Shown here: piece after piece, positions 1-5,989 of the stretch
Position numbering within the stretch: position 1 is the first letter of the stretch
How the letters are laid out: the number at the start of each line of letters is the position of its first letter
Assembly (NCBI GenBank): GCA_900759385.1
Contig: CAAEUZ010000081.1
Location: 1-16,417 of the forward strand
Length of the DNA stretch: 16,417 bases
Origin: an uncultured Oscillospiraceae bacterium
GTDB taxonomy: Bacteria > Bacillota > Clostridia > Oscillospirales > Oscillospiraceae
Direction of reading: 5' to 3'
Translations under genes and position numbers: made by a program
Notes under the pieces: model-generated
Database searches by the model: none
What the model saw: the letters and a program-made list of their open reading frames with translations, nothing else
Told to the model about the DNA's origin: nothing

Positions 1-1
1 A

Positions 2-212
2 AGCCGCCGCAGCTGCATCCGGCCGGATAAGCGAGCCAACGTAAGACGAAGGCTAAGCACCAACCCAAGCCCAAGCGGCGCAGCCACCCAAAAGCGCACC
101 GGCGGCATAGCCGCCGCAGCAACACCCGGCAGGAGAAGCGCGCCAACGCGAGATTAAGGACTTAAACAGCCGCATCTGGCAGGACAAATCCGCCCAACGC
201 AAGACCAAGGCC
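2..212. repeat. Three degenerate copies of a ~50-bp repeat
   Basis: Copies lie at 2-54, 109-161 and 168-212. They share an AGCCGC(CGCAGC) head, a core resembling CCGGCAGGA-AAGCG, then CCAACG and an AGA-AAGG tail. Copy 3 lacks about 6 bp near its head. Start-to-start distances are 107 and 59 bp, so this is not a regular array, and there are no constant spacers as in CRISPR. The sequence between copies 1 and 2 also contains AAGCG/GCAGCC words that may be a more decayed copy. Confidence 0.5.
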
Positions 213-368
213 CAGACAACCCGCATCCGTCAGCGGCGAGCCGCGCTAGCGGCTCAAACTGCGGTCGGCGGTGCACAAGAACGTATTCTGCTAAGGGATG
301 ACCACCCAGCCAATACCGCCAACAAAAGGTTCCAACGCACCCACCAAAGGCGGCTTTTCTTTGGAGTC

Positions 369-411
369 TGAGGGATTTCTTTTGGCCAAGACCAAAAGAA
401 ACCCCTCAGGA
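369..411. repeat. Long imperfect hairpin just after prmC
   Basis: The arms CTGAGGG-A-TTTCTTTTGG and CCAAAAGAAA-C-CCCTCAG pair over 18 positions with a single A/C mismatch around a 6-nt loop. It begins 5 nt past the prmC stop on the minus strand, so it may protect or end that transcript. There is no U-tract after it on the minus strand, so it is not a standard intrinsic terminator. It could instead be part of a dispersed repeat that includes the repeats to its left. Confidence 0.55.
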
Positions 412-415
412 AGGC

Positions 416-1273
416 TTAAAGCCTTGCCTTAACCACGCGCTCCACGCCGCGTGTATCCTTTACACTCACGGCGTCATACATGCCGGACATGCGCATCATG
501 TCCTTTACGGGGCCGGCCTGGTCCTCGCCGACCTCGAACATCAGCATTCCGCCCTGGCGCAGGGTGACCAGCCAGTTTTTGAGTATGGCCCGGTAAAAGT
601 CGAGCCCGTCATCACCGCCGTCCAGCGCCCAGATGGGCTCGTAGTCGCGCACGGACGGGTCGAGCGTAAGTATGTCGAAGGTTGCAATATACGGCGGGTT
701 CGAGACAATGAGGTCGAATGTGCCGCTCATGACGGGCGGGGCCTTCGTCGCGTCGGCGAGCATGTAGCTCATGCGGCCGGACAGCCCGTTGCGCGCGACG
801 TTGCGGCGGCTGAGCTCTATGGCCTCGGGGCTGATGTCCGCGAGTACGACGTGGCACTGCGGCAGTGCATCGGCGATTGCACAGCCTATGCAGCCGGTGC
901 CGGAGCACAAATCGAGCACACGCGCGTCACGCCTGTTTCTCGTCAGCCAGTTGATGGCTTCCTCGGCCAGCACCTCAGTGTCTACACGCGGTATGAGCAC
1001 ATCGGGCGAGACCTCCATCGGCAGGCCGCGGAACTCCCACACGCCGGTTATATACGCCACGGGCTCGCCCGCGAGGCGGCGGCGGAGCATGTCCCCAACC
1101 TTTTTCTCCACCTCGTCAGTGTCGTAAAGGGCCATGTCGCGCAGCAGCTGAGCCGTCGTCTTGCCTGAGGCGGTGGCTGCAATCAGCCTGGCCTCGACGT
1201 TCGCGGCCTCGATGCCCGCCGAGCGCAGGGCGTTCCGCACGGAAATGTATAGTTCGCTGTATGTGCGCGGCAT
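416..1273 (-). CDS. prmC: Peptide chain release factor N5-glutamine methyltransferase PrmC (HemK)
   Basis: Cytoplasmic SAM-dependent enzyme that methylates the glutamine of the GGQ motif in release factors RF1/RF2, improving translation termination. A helical N-terminal domain (about 1-80) leads into the Rossmann domain. SAM motif I is DLCSGTGCIG at 121-130, and the family's NPPY signature is at 192-195. IPRVDTE at 94-100 corresponds to the usual PRxETE. At 285 aa the length is normal. The frame extends 23 codons upstream, but the start at 1273 is preferred because a purine-rich AGAGGGGG ribosome site precedes it and the protein then begins MPRTYSELY like other PrmC. It is the last gene of the minus-strand operon, about 120 bp after the DUF1385 gene. 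Confidence 0.95.
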   Translation of the reverse strand: MPRTYSELYISVRNALRSAGIEAANVEARLIAATASGKTTAQLLRDMALYDTDEVEKKVGDMLRRRLAGEPVAYITGVWEFRGLPMEVSPDVLIPRVDTEVLAEEAINWLTRNRRDARVLDLCSGTGCIGCAIADALPQCHVVLADISPEAIELSRRNVARNGLSGRMSYMLADATKAPPVMSGTFDLIVSNPPYIATFDILTLDPSVRDYEPIWALDGGDDGLDFYRAILKNWLVTLRQGGMLMFEVGEDQAGPVKDMMRMSGMYDAVSVKDTRGVERVVKARL

Positions 1274-1356
1274 GATTTTCCCCCTCTCTTGAGCCGCTGC
1301 GCAGACGTGAGTTGGAGCGCTTCGCGGCTCATTTGAATTCATTTTTTCCGGGGCTT

Positions 1357-1389
1357 TGCTTTGAAAGGCCGCTGCGGCCTTTCAAAGCA
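1357..1389. repeat. Perfect 16-bp-arm hairpin between DUF1385 gene and prmC
   Basis: Arms 1357-1372 and 1374-1389 (TGCTTTGAAAGGCCGC and its exact complement) flank a single T, giving a very stable stem a few bases after the DUF1385 stop codon. On the minus strand it is followed by CCCCGGAAAAAATG, with no U-tract, so it is a poor terminator. It more likely acts as an mRNA-stabilising or partial-attenuation element before prmC. That role is inference. Confidence 0.6.
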
Positions 1390-1392
1390 GCC

Positions 1393-2346
1393 TTACCAGG
1401 CGTCCTTGCCCTTTTCCTCCGGTATAACCAGCTCCATGGCCCGGATGGCGCACTCTATCATGCCGTCGTCGGGCTCGTTGGTGGTCAGCCGCTGCAGCTG
1501 CTTGCCCGGCCAGGTGACGATGCGCGAGATTATGTTCGTGTCGTGCCGGCCGGCCCAGCGGTTGAGCTCATAGGCCACGCAGACTATTACCGGCAGGAGC
1601 AGCAGGCGCAGGCAGAAGCGCAGGAGCGTGTTGTCCACCTGGATAAACAGCCCCACAAAGATGCCCAGGATAATCACCACCAGCAGGAAGCTGGTGCCGC
1701 AGCGCGGGTGGAAGCGGCTCTGCGGCCGCACGTTCTCCACCGTCAGCGGCAGGCCCTTCTCGTAGCAGAAGATGGTCTTGTGCTCCGCGCCGTGGTAGGA
1801 AAAGAGCCGTTTTATCTCCTTCATCCGCGCCACCAGGCCCAGGTACACCAGGAAGATGACTATCTTCATCGCGCCCTCTATGAGGCTGCGCGCGGTGTAA
1901 TGCCCCTCTATGCCGGGGATAAGCCCAGCCACGAACGTGGGCAGGAACAGGAACAGCGCCGCCGCCAGCAGCACGCCGAACACGGCGGCGATGCCGATCA
2001 CTATCTTCTCGGCCTTCTCGCTGCCCAGCTTCTCTTCCAGCCAGATGTCAAACTTGCTGGGCTCCTCCTGCTGGTCCTCCGGCAGGAGGCTGGCGGAGTA
2101 TGTCAGCGCCCTCATGCCCTTCACCATGGAGTCGGCGAAGGTGACCAGGCCGCGTATGAACGGCCAGCCCAGCACAGGGTGCCTGTCTTTTACAAGGTTG
2201 AGGGGTTCAACCTTTTCGGTCAGTCCGTTTTCCGTCCGGCAGACGATGGCCTGCTTGTCCGGCCCGCGCATGAGGATGCCCTCCATCAGCGCCTGGCCGC
2301 CTATCGAGGTGCGGAAGCAGACCTGGTTGTTATCTTTCTTTGCCAT
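1393..2346 (-). CDS. DUF1385 family integral membrane protein (YqhQ-like)
   Basis: Conserved Firmicutes membrane protein whose biochemical role I do not know. The family signature is clear: IGGQALMEGILMRGP at 15-28, and YHGAEHKTIFCYEKG (184-198) followed by RFHPRCGTSF (211-220). The conserved His/Cys residues could bind metal, which is inference. About four membrane segments are visible, near 118-143, 157-174, 219-236 and 243-260. The 317-aa length is usual. The ribosome site AAAGGAAA precedes the ATG, and the gene starts 15 bp after the kinase stop, so it is probably co-transcribed with the two-component pair. The family is commonly found next to prmC, as here. Confidence 0.92.
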   Translation of the reverse strand: MAKKDNNQVCFRTSIGGQALMEGILMRGPDKQAIVCRTENGLTEKVEPLNLVKDRHPVLGWPFIRGLVTFADSMVKGMRALTYSASLLPEDQQEEPSKFDIWLEEKLGSEKAEKIVIGIAAVFGVLLAAALFLFLPTFVAGLIPGIEGHYTARSLIEGAMKIVIFLVYLGLVARMKEIKRLFSYHGAEHKTIFCYEKGLPLTVENVRPQSRFHPRCGTSFLLVVIILGIFVGLFIQVDNTLLRFCLRLLLLPVIVCVAYELNRWAGRHDTNIISRIVTWPGKQLQRLTTNEPDDGMIECAIRAMELVIPEEKGKDAW

Positions 2347-2361
2347 TGGTATTTCCTTTGC

Positions 2362-3486
2362 TTATTGAGTTTCCACCGGCAGCAGCACAGTCACCAGCGC
2401 GCCGCCCCCCGGCGCGTTGTCCACGGTGAGCTTGCCGGAGTGCCGCGTGACTATCTCGTCGCAGACGGCAAGGCCGATCCCGCTGCCGCGTTCCTTGCCC
2501 CTGCCCTTGTAGAAGCGCTCCTTGACGTGGGGCATGTCCTCCCTGGCGATGCCGGGCCCGTGGTCGCGGACGGCAATTTTCACGTATTCCCCCTGCTGGG
2601 CCACGGATACCTCTATCGTGCGCCCGCCGCGACCGTATTTGACGGCGTTGTCCAGTATGTTGAGCACCACCTGCTTCAGGCGGCGCGGGTCGCCCGTAAC
2701 GAAGGGCAGGCCGCCCTCCGGCGCGTCGTAGTCCAGCTCCAGCCCGTCGTGGCGCAGCAACTCGCTGTAGGTGAAGCAGACCTCGTCCATCAGGGCGCAC
2801 ACGTCCACCTGCTCGAGGTTGAGCGTAAAGCGGCCGTCGCGCATGCGGGTGAACTCCAGCAACTCCTCGACCATGCCCGTGAGCCGTCCGGCCTCGCGGG
2901 AGATGATCTCAATGCCGCGGCGCGAGTCGCCCTGCAGCGCCTCGTCATAGAGGAGTGTCTCGCTCCAGCCCGTGATGGCCGTGAGCGGGGTGCGCAGCTC
3001 ATGGGAGACCGAGGATATGAACTCGTTCTGCACGCGGTCGGCCTTGCCGATCTTGACGGACATGTCGTTGATGGCGTCCGTCAGCGCGCCTATCTCGTCG
3101 TCGCGCAGGCGCTCGGCCAGGGTGCCGTAGCTGCCGTCGGCTATGTGCCGCGCCGTGTCGCCCAGGCCCAGTATGGGGCTGGTGACCCGTTCGCGGAACC
3201 AGAGGTTGCTCAGCAGCAGGATCAGGATGGCCGCCGCCGCAAAGGCGCAGGCCCAGATACGGTCCCAGAACAGGGCGAAGAGCAGTGCCAGCACAACGCA
3301 CACCGCGCCCACGGAGCTGACCAGGAGCCAGACCCCCTTCAGTCCCCGCAGCGATTCAGGCCGCTCATCGGAGAAGAGCCGCCTGATAAAGCCCAGGGGT
3401 CGGGACGCGGCGCCGTGCTCCCCGCCGCCTCCATCCTGCGCCTGGACGAGCACATTCTGCGCCGGTTTTGTGTTTTTCTCCTCCAT
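2362..3486 (-). CDS. Sensor histidine kinase with minimal extracellular loop
   Basis: Membrane kinase that autophosphorylates and passes phosphate to the regulator encoded just upstream. There are two adjacent hydrophobic segments (about 51-73 and 76-97), then HAMP (about 98-147), a HisKA domain with the H-box SVSHELRTPLT (His162), and an ATPase domain. The ATPase domain has N-box NILDN (276-280), G1 DHGPGI (308-313), the ERFYKG F-box, and G2 GSGIGLA (334-340). The two membrane segments are separated by only a few residues (WDR), so there is essentially no extracytoplasmic sensor domain and the signal is probably sensed in the membrane or cytoplasm. The ATG follows the regulator's stop by one base (TGATATG), implying translational coupling. 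The input signal is unknown. Confidence 0.93.
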   Translation of the reverse strand: MEEKNTKPAQNVLVQAQDGGGGEHGAASRPLGFIRRLFSDERPESLRGLKGVWLLVSSVGAVCVVLALLFALFWDRIWACAFAAAAILILLLSNLWFRERVTSPILGLGDTARHIADGSYGTLAERLRDDEIGALTDAINDMSVKIGKADRVQNEFISSVSHELRTPLTAITGWSETLLYDEALQGDSRRGIEIISREAGRLTGMVEELLEFTRMRDGRFTLNLEQVDVCALMDEVCFTYSELLRHDGLELDYDAPEGGLPFVTGDPRRLKQVVLNILDNAVKYGRGGRTIEVSVAQQGEYVKIAVRDHGPGIAREDMPHVKERFYKGRGKERGSGIGLAVCDEIVTRHSGKLTVDNAPGGGALVTVLLPVETQ

Positions 3487-3487
3487 A

Positions 3488-4183
3488 TCACGAACCCCAC
3501 TTGTAGCCGTAACCCCAGATGGTGGTTATATACTCCGGAGAGGTGGGGTTGTCCTCGATCTTTATGCGCAGGCGGCGTATGTTGACGTCCACTATCTTGA
3601 GCTCGCCCTTGTAGTCCGTCCCCCAGACGTTCTCGAGGATGTCCTCGCGCGAGAGGGCCTTGCCCGGGTTTTCCATAAAGAGCTTCATGATGGAGTACTC
3701 CGTCTGTGTCAGCTTTACGCGCTCGCCGTTCTTGTCCAGCGTGCGGTTACGCGGGTTGAGGAGGAAGGGGCCGCTGACGATCTCCGGCTCCTCCGGCTCC
3801 TCGGCCGCGCCCATGCGGCGGCAGAGGGCGTCCACGCGCGCTATGAGCTCCGCGGGCGAAAACGGCTTGGTCACGTAGTCGTCCGCGCCGTTCATGAGCC
3901 CGGTGACCTTGTCCATCTCCTGGCCCAGCGCGGTGAGCATGATGATGCCCATCTTGGAGCCGGACGCGCGTATGCGGCGGCAGACTTCAAAGCCGTCTAT
4001 ATCCGGCAGCATAACGTCCAGCAGGGCCACGCTTATATCCGGGTCCGAGGCCAGCGCAGCCAGCGCCTCCTCGCCCGTCGCCGCCTCAACCGGCTCATAG
4101 CCGTTGCGGCGCAGATTTATAACGACAAAGCTGCGTATGCCGCTCTCGTCTTCAAGTACCAGTATCTTCTTGATGGTGCACAC
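3488..4183 (-). CDS. OmpR/PhoB-family response regulator
   Basis: Two-component DNA-binding regulator paired with the adjacent kinase. The receiver domain (about 5-118) carries acidic residues E11/D12, phospho-acceptor Asp56 (LLDVMLP), T84 and K106 (VTKPF). A winged-helix output domain ends in the typical TTIWGYGYKW. An acidic linker (EEPEEPE) joins them. The frame remains open upstream to 4306, but that lies beyond the likely minus-strand promoter (-10 at 4232-4237), so a long start is unlikely. I chose GTG at 4183, which gives the usual MCTIKKILVLEDE N-terminus; GTG at 4192 is the alternative. The GAGGGG in front sits closer than usual to 4183. The family assignment is certain; the target genes are not visible. 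Confidence 0.94.
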   Translation of the reverse strand: MCTIKKILVLEDESGIRSFVVINLRRNGYEPVEAATGEEALAALASDPDISVALLDVMLPDIDGFEVCRRIRASGSKMGIIMLTALGQEMDKVTGLMNGADDYVTKPFSPAELIARVDALCRRMGAAEEPEEPEIVSGPFLLNPRNRTLDKNGERVKLTQTEYSIMKLFMENPGKALSREDILENVWGTDYKGELKIVDVNIRRLRIKIEDNPTSPEYITTIWGYGYKWGS

Positions 4184-4231
4184 GCCCCTCACATCTTCAG
4201 ATTTTACCGCACAACCTGGGCAGTATAAAAC

Positions 4232-4240
4232 ATTATAACA
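4232..4240 (-). promoter_or_regulatory. Extended -10 promoter for the two-component/prmC operon
   Basis: On the minus strand the sequence reads TGTTATAAT, a TG-n-TATAAT extended -10. No good -35 is visible, which is normal for extended -10 promoters. Transcription would begin near 4225, giving a leader of about 40 nt before the chosen GTG start. Confidence 0.6.
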
Positions 4241-4281
4241 CAAGCTTCGCAAATGTGGTAGCTTTAGATTACTAGATGTAG

Positions 4282-4287
4282 TATAAT
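4282..4287 (+). promoter_or_regulatory. -10 element for the phosphopantetheinyl transferase gene
   Basis: TATAAT lies about 57 bp before the preferred start, preceded by TGTAG but with no recognisable -35. It lies back to back with the minus-strand promoter, with the -10 boxes about 45 bp apart, so the two could share regulation. Confidence 0.45.
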
Positions 4288-4343
4288 TTGTGGTGTCCCG
4301 TCGCAATTTCGGGAAAATGCACTATCGGAGGTGGCAAAGCGCG

Positions 4344-4916
4344 ATGCATATTTACTTTGCCGGCACCGCGGGCTTTGACCCCTCGCGCGCGCTGGCGCCC
4401 GGCCGGCGTCCCGCGGCGGAGAGCGCCGCGGCCTGGTCGCTGCTGGCATGGGCGCTGCGCCGTGACTTCGGCCTCGGCGGGCTGCCAGCGGCGGGCCTGG
4501 ATGGCGGCAAGCCGTATTTCCCCTCGCGCCCCGACATATGCTTTTCACTGAGCCACACGCGCGGTTTTGTCCTCTGCGCGCTCTCCTCCCGCCCCGTCGG
4601 GGCCGACGTGCAGCTGATCTCGGAGAAGGACGCCCCCTTTGCGGAGAGGCTGATGTCCCAGAGCGAGCGGCGCTGCTTCACGCTGCACGAGCTCTGGTGC
4701 CTGCGCGAGGCCGCCTTCAAGCTCACCGGCAGCGGCAGCCTGAGGGACACGCGCTTCCGGCGCGAGAGCGGCGTCATCGTCTCCCCCTTCGCCGGGGTTG
4801 AATACCGGCTCTACCCCGGCATACCCGGCTGCGCTGCGGCCGCGGCGGCGTATGCCCCGGCGGATTTCCCGCCCGGGCCGGAGCGGGTTGACACGCGCGA
4901 GCTGCAGCGGGCTTAA
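4344..4916 (+). CDS. 4'-phosphopantetheinyl transferase, Sfp-type, altered metal motif
   Basis: Transfers phosphopantetheine from CoA to a serine on carrier proteins. Family motifs appear in order: GKPYFP (55-60), FSLSH (67-71), GADVQ (86-90) and WCLREAAFK (118-126). The middle motif is normally G-(I/V)-D-(I/V)-E; here Asp88 is kept but the second acidic residue is Gln90, so one of the usual Mg ligands is replaced. Glu122 and Lys126 are kept. At 190 aa it is shorter than Sfp (about 224 aa). ATG 4344 is chosen because GGAGGTGG at 4327-4334 precedes it; an in-frame GTG at 4290 overlaps the -10 region. No carrier-protein or synthase gene is nearby, so the substrate is unknown. Confidence 0.83.
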   Translation: MHIYFAGTAGFDPSRALAPGRRPAAESAAAWSLLAWALRRDFGLGGLPAAGLDGGKPYFPSRPDICFSLSHTRGFVLCALSSRPVGADVQLISEKDAPFAERLMSQSERRCFTLHELWCLREAAFKLTGSGSLRDTRFRRESGVIVSPFAGVEYRLYPGIPGCAAAAAAYAPADFPPGPERVDTRELQRA

Positions 4917-4921
4917 AACCT

Positions 4922-4951
4922 CTGTCATATCCGCCCGCTTTCTGTTATAAT
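4922..4951 (+). promoter_or_regulatory. Promoter for the DUF975 gene with 5' hairpin
   Basis: CTGTCA, 18-bp spacer, TATAAT, with an extended TG (TGTTATAAT). It starts 5 bp after the preceding stop codon. The predicted start site is near 4958, where GCCGGC-ACACG-GCCGGC (4958-4974) would put a GC-rich hairpin at the very 5' end of the message. Confidence 0.65.
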
Positions 4952-5002
4952 ACCATTGCCGGCACACGGCCGGCACAGCATTTTGGGATGGTGATGAGAT
5001 AC

Positions 5003-5764
5003 ATGATTATAAACCGAGCCGCACTGAAGGCCGAGGCCCGCGCGTGCATGAGGCAGTCCAGGACCAGCCCCTATCTCACGGCGCTGGTCTACGCCGTGGT
5101 CACATTCATAATAAGCCAGCTCAACGGCCGGCTGCTCTTCCCCTCTGACCTGGTGCACTACGTGCTGGATCTGGAGGAGGGTCGCATGTGGCTGTATATC
5201 GCTCCGGAGTACTATACGCGCCTCTACACGGAGCCCTTTGCCTACCTGCTGGCGTTCCTGCTGCAGGTAGCGGGCGCCATGCTGGGCGCCGGCATGGTCA
5301 TCTTCTGCCTGCACGCCGCAAGGCGGGAGGAAAACAGCGTCTGGAACCTGGTGGACGGGTTCTCGCATTTTCTCCGCCTCATCGCGCTGAACCTGCTCGA
5401 GGGCCTCTTCGTCTTCCTGTGGAGCCTGCTGTTCATAATCCCCGGCATCGTCGCCGCTTACAGGTACCGGCTGGCCATCTACCTGCTGCTGGAACACCCG
5501 GAGATGCGCGTCATGGACTGCATCCGCGAGAGCAAGCGCCTGATGTACGGGCGCAAGGGCGAGCTCTTCATCCTCGACCTCTCCTTCCTGGGCTGGTACC
5601 TGCTGACTATCATCCCCTTTGCCAGCGTCTATGTAACGCCCTATATACAGACCACAAGAGCGGGATATTACCTCGCCGTCATCTCCATCGACTCGCAGCA
5701 TGACAGCCGCGGCAGGTTCGGCCGGGAGGACGGGCGGCAGGACTACCGGGAACCCTGGGAGTAA
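5003..5764 (+). CDS. DUF975 family integral membrane protein
   Basis: Polytopic membrane protein of unknown function. The C-terminal half carries the family hallmark: IIPGIVAAYRYRLAIYLL, then CIRESKRLMYGRKGELF and LDLSFLGWYLL. Hydrophobic segments are visible near the N-terminus (YLTALVYAVVTFIIS), in the middle (AYLLAFLLQVAGAMLGAGMV), and two or three times in the second half. ATG codons at 4988, 4994 and 5003 are all in frame. I prefer 5003 (MIINRAALKAEAR) because GGTGAT, part of the ribosome consensus, is well spaced before it and the family's N-terminus starts this way. The tail after the last membrane segment is charged. It looks monocistronic, with its own promoter and a strong terminator. 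Confidence 0.87.
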   Translation: MIINRAALKAEARACMRQSRTSPYLTALVYAVVTFIISQLNGRLLFPSDLVHYVLDLEEGRMWLYIAPEYYTRLYTEPFAYLLAFLLQVAGAMLGAGMVIFCLHAARREENSVWNLVDGFSHFLRLIALNLLEGLFVFLWSLLFIIPGIVAAYRYRLAIYLLLEHPEMRVMDCIRESKRLMYGRKGELFILDLSFLGWYLLTIIPFASVYVTPYIQTTRAGYYLAVISIDSQHDSRGRFGREDGRQDYREPWE

Positions 5765-5771
5765 CAGCAAA

Positions 5772-5803
5772 GCAGCCCGGCGGAGAGCCGGGCTGCGGTT
5801 TTT
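5772..5803. terminator. Intrinsic terminator, probably used from both sides
   Basis: GCAGCCCGGC (5772-5781), loop GGAGA, GCCGGGCTGC (5787-5796), then GG and TTTTT on the plus strand. It lies 7 bp after the DUF975 stop. On the minus strand the same stem comes right after the small ORF at 5802-5870 and is followed by TTTGCTGTT, a weaker U-tract. Confidence 0.88.
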
Positions 5804-5870
5804 ACCGGTCGCTTGCATCAGCATCAGCGCCGGCACTGCCAAATATGAGATCGTCGATGTCCCGATCCAT
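5802..5870 (-). CDS. Candidate 22-aa acidic small protein
   Basis: On the minus strand GGAGGTGA (5876-5883), almost a full match to the 16S anti-Shine-Dalgarno, stands 5 nt before ATG 5870. The frame runs 22 codons to TAA at 5802-5804, immediately before a terminator stem. The peptide starts MDRDIDDLIFG and has seven Asp and two Arg, with no membrane segment or signal peptide. A possible promoter upstream is TTGTTG, 18 bp, TATGCT (about 5889-5918). I recognise no family. It could be a real small protein or leader peptide, or a remnant of a longer gene. The ribosome site plus terminator is the only support, since coding statistics mean little at this length. Confidence 0.4.
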   Translation of the reverse strand: MDRDIDDLIFGSAGADADASDR

Positions 5871-5989
5871 TTCAGTCACCTCCGAATGAACAGCATACAA
5901 TCAGTATATGCGGGCCAACAAGGGAATATGACAGATAATTTCACCGCGCCGGCACCGGTGCGGATACATACGTGAAAGCTGGCGTTTTA

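Larger units (their letters stand above)
1..415. other. Gene-free GC-rich repeat/hairpin region
   Basis: I see no credible gene here. Open frames are short, lack ribosome sites, and read as arginine/alanine-rich low-complexity sequence. The left part holds degenerate repeat copies (listed separately). A perfect 7-bp stem (GAGCCGC/GCGGCTC, loop GCTA) lies at 238-255. The right part carries a long hairpin next to the prmC stop. prfA, a common neighbour of prmC in Firmicutes, is absent from this stretch. The region may be an intergenic repeat element or decayed sequence. Confidence 0.6.

Noticed and set aside
2..212. CRISPR array
   Set aside because: Only three degenerate copies with unequal spacing (107 and 59 bp) and no constant repeat or cas genes.
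1312..3585. 757-aa plus-strand open frame
   Set aside because: It lies antisense to DUF1385 and the histidine kinase, both clearly real. Its His/Gln/Arg/Ala-rich composition is what a GC-rich antisense frame produces.
3143..4228. 361-aa plus-strand open frame
   Set aside because: Antisense to the kinase start and the response regulator; no domain or ribosome site.
4925..5842. 305-aa minus-strand open frame over the DUF975 gene
   Set aside because: Antisense shadow that also crosses a terminator; DUF975 has family motifs and its own promoter.
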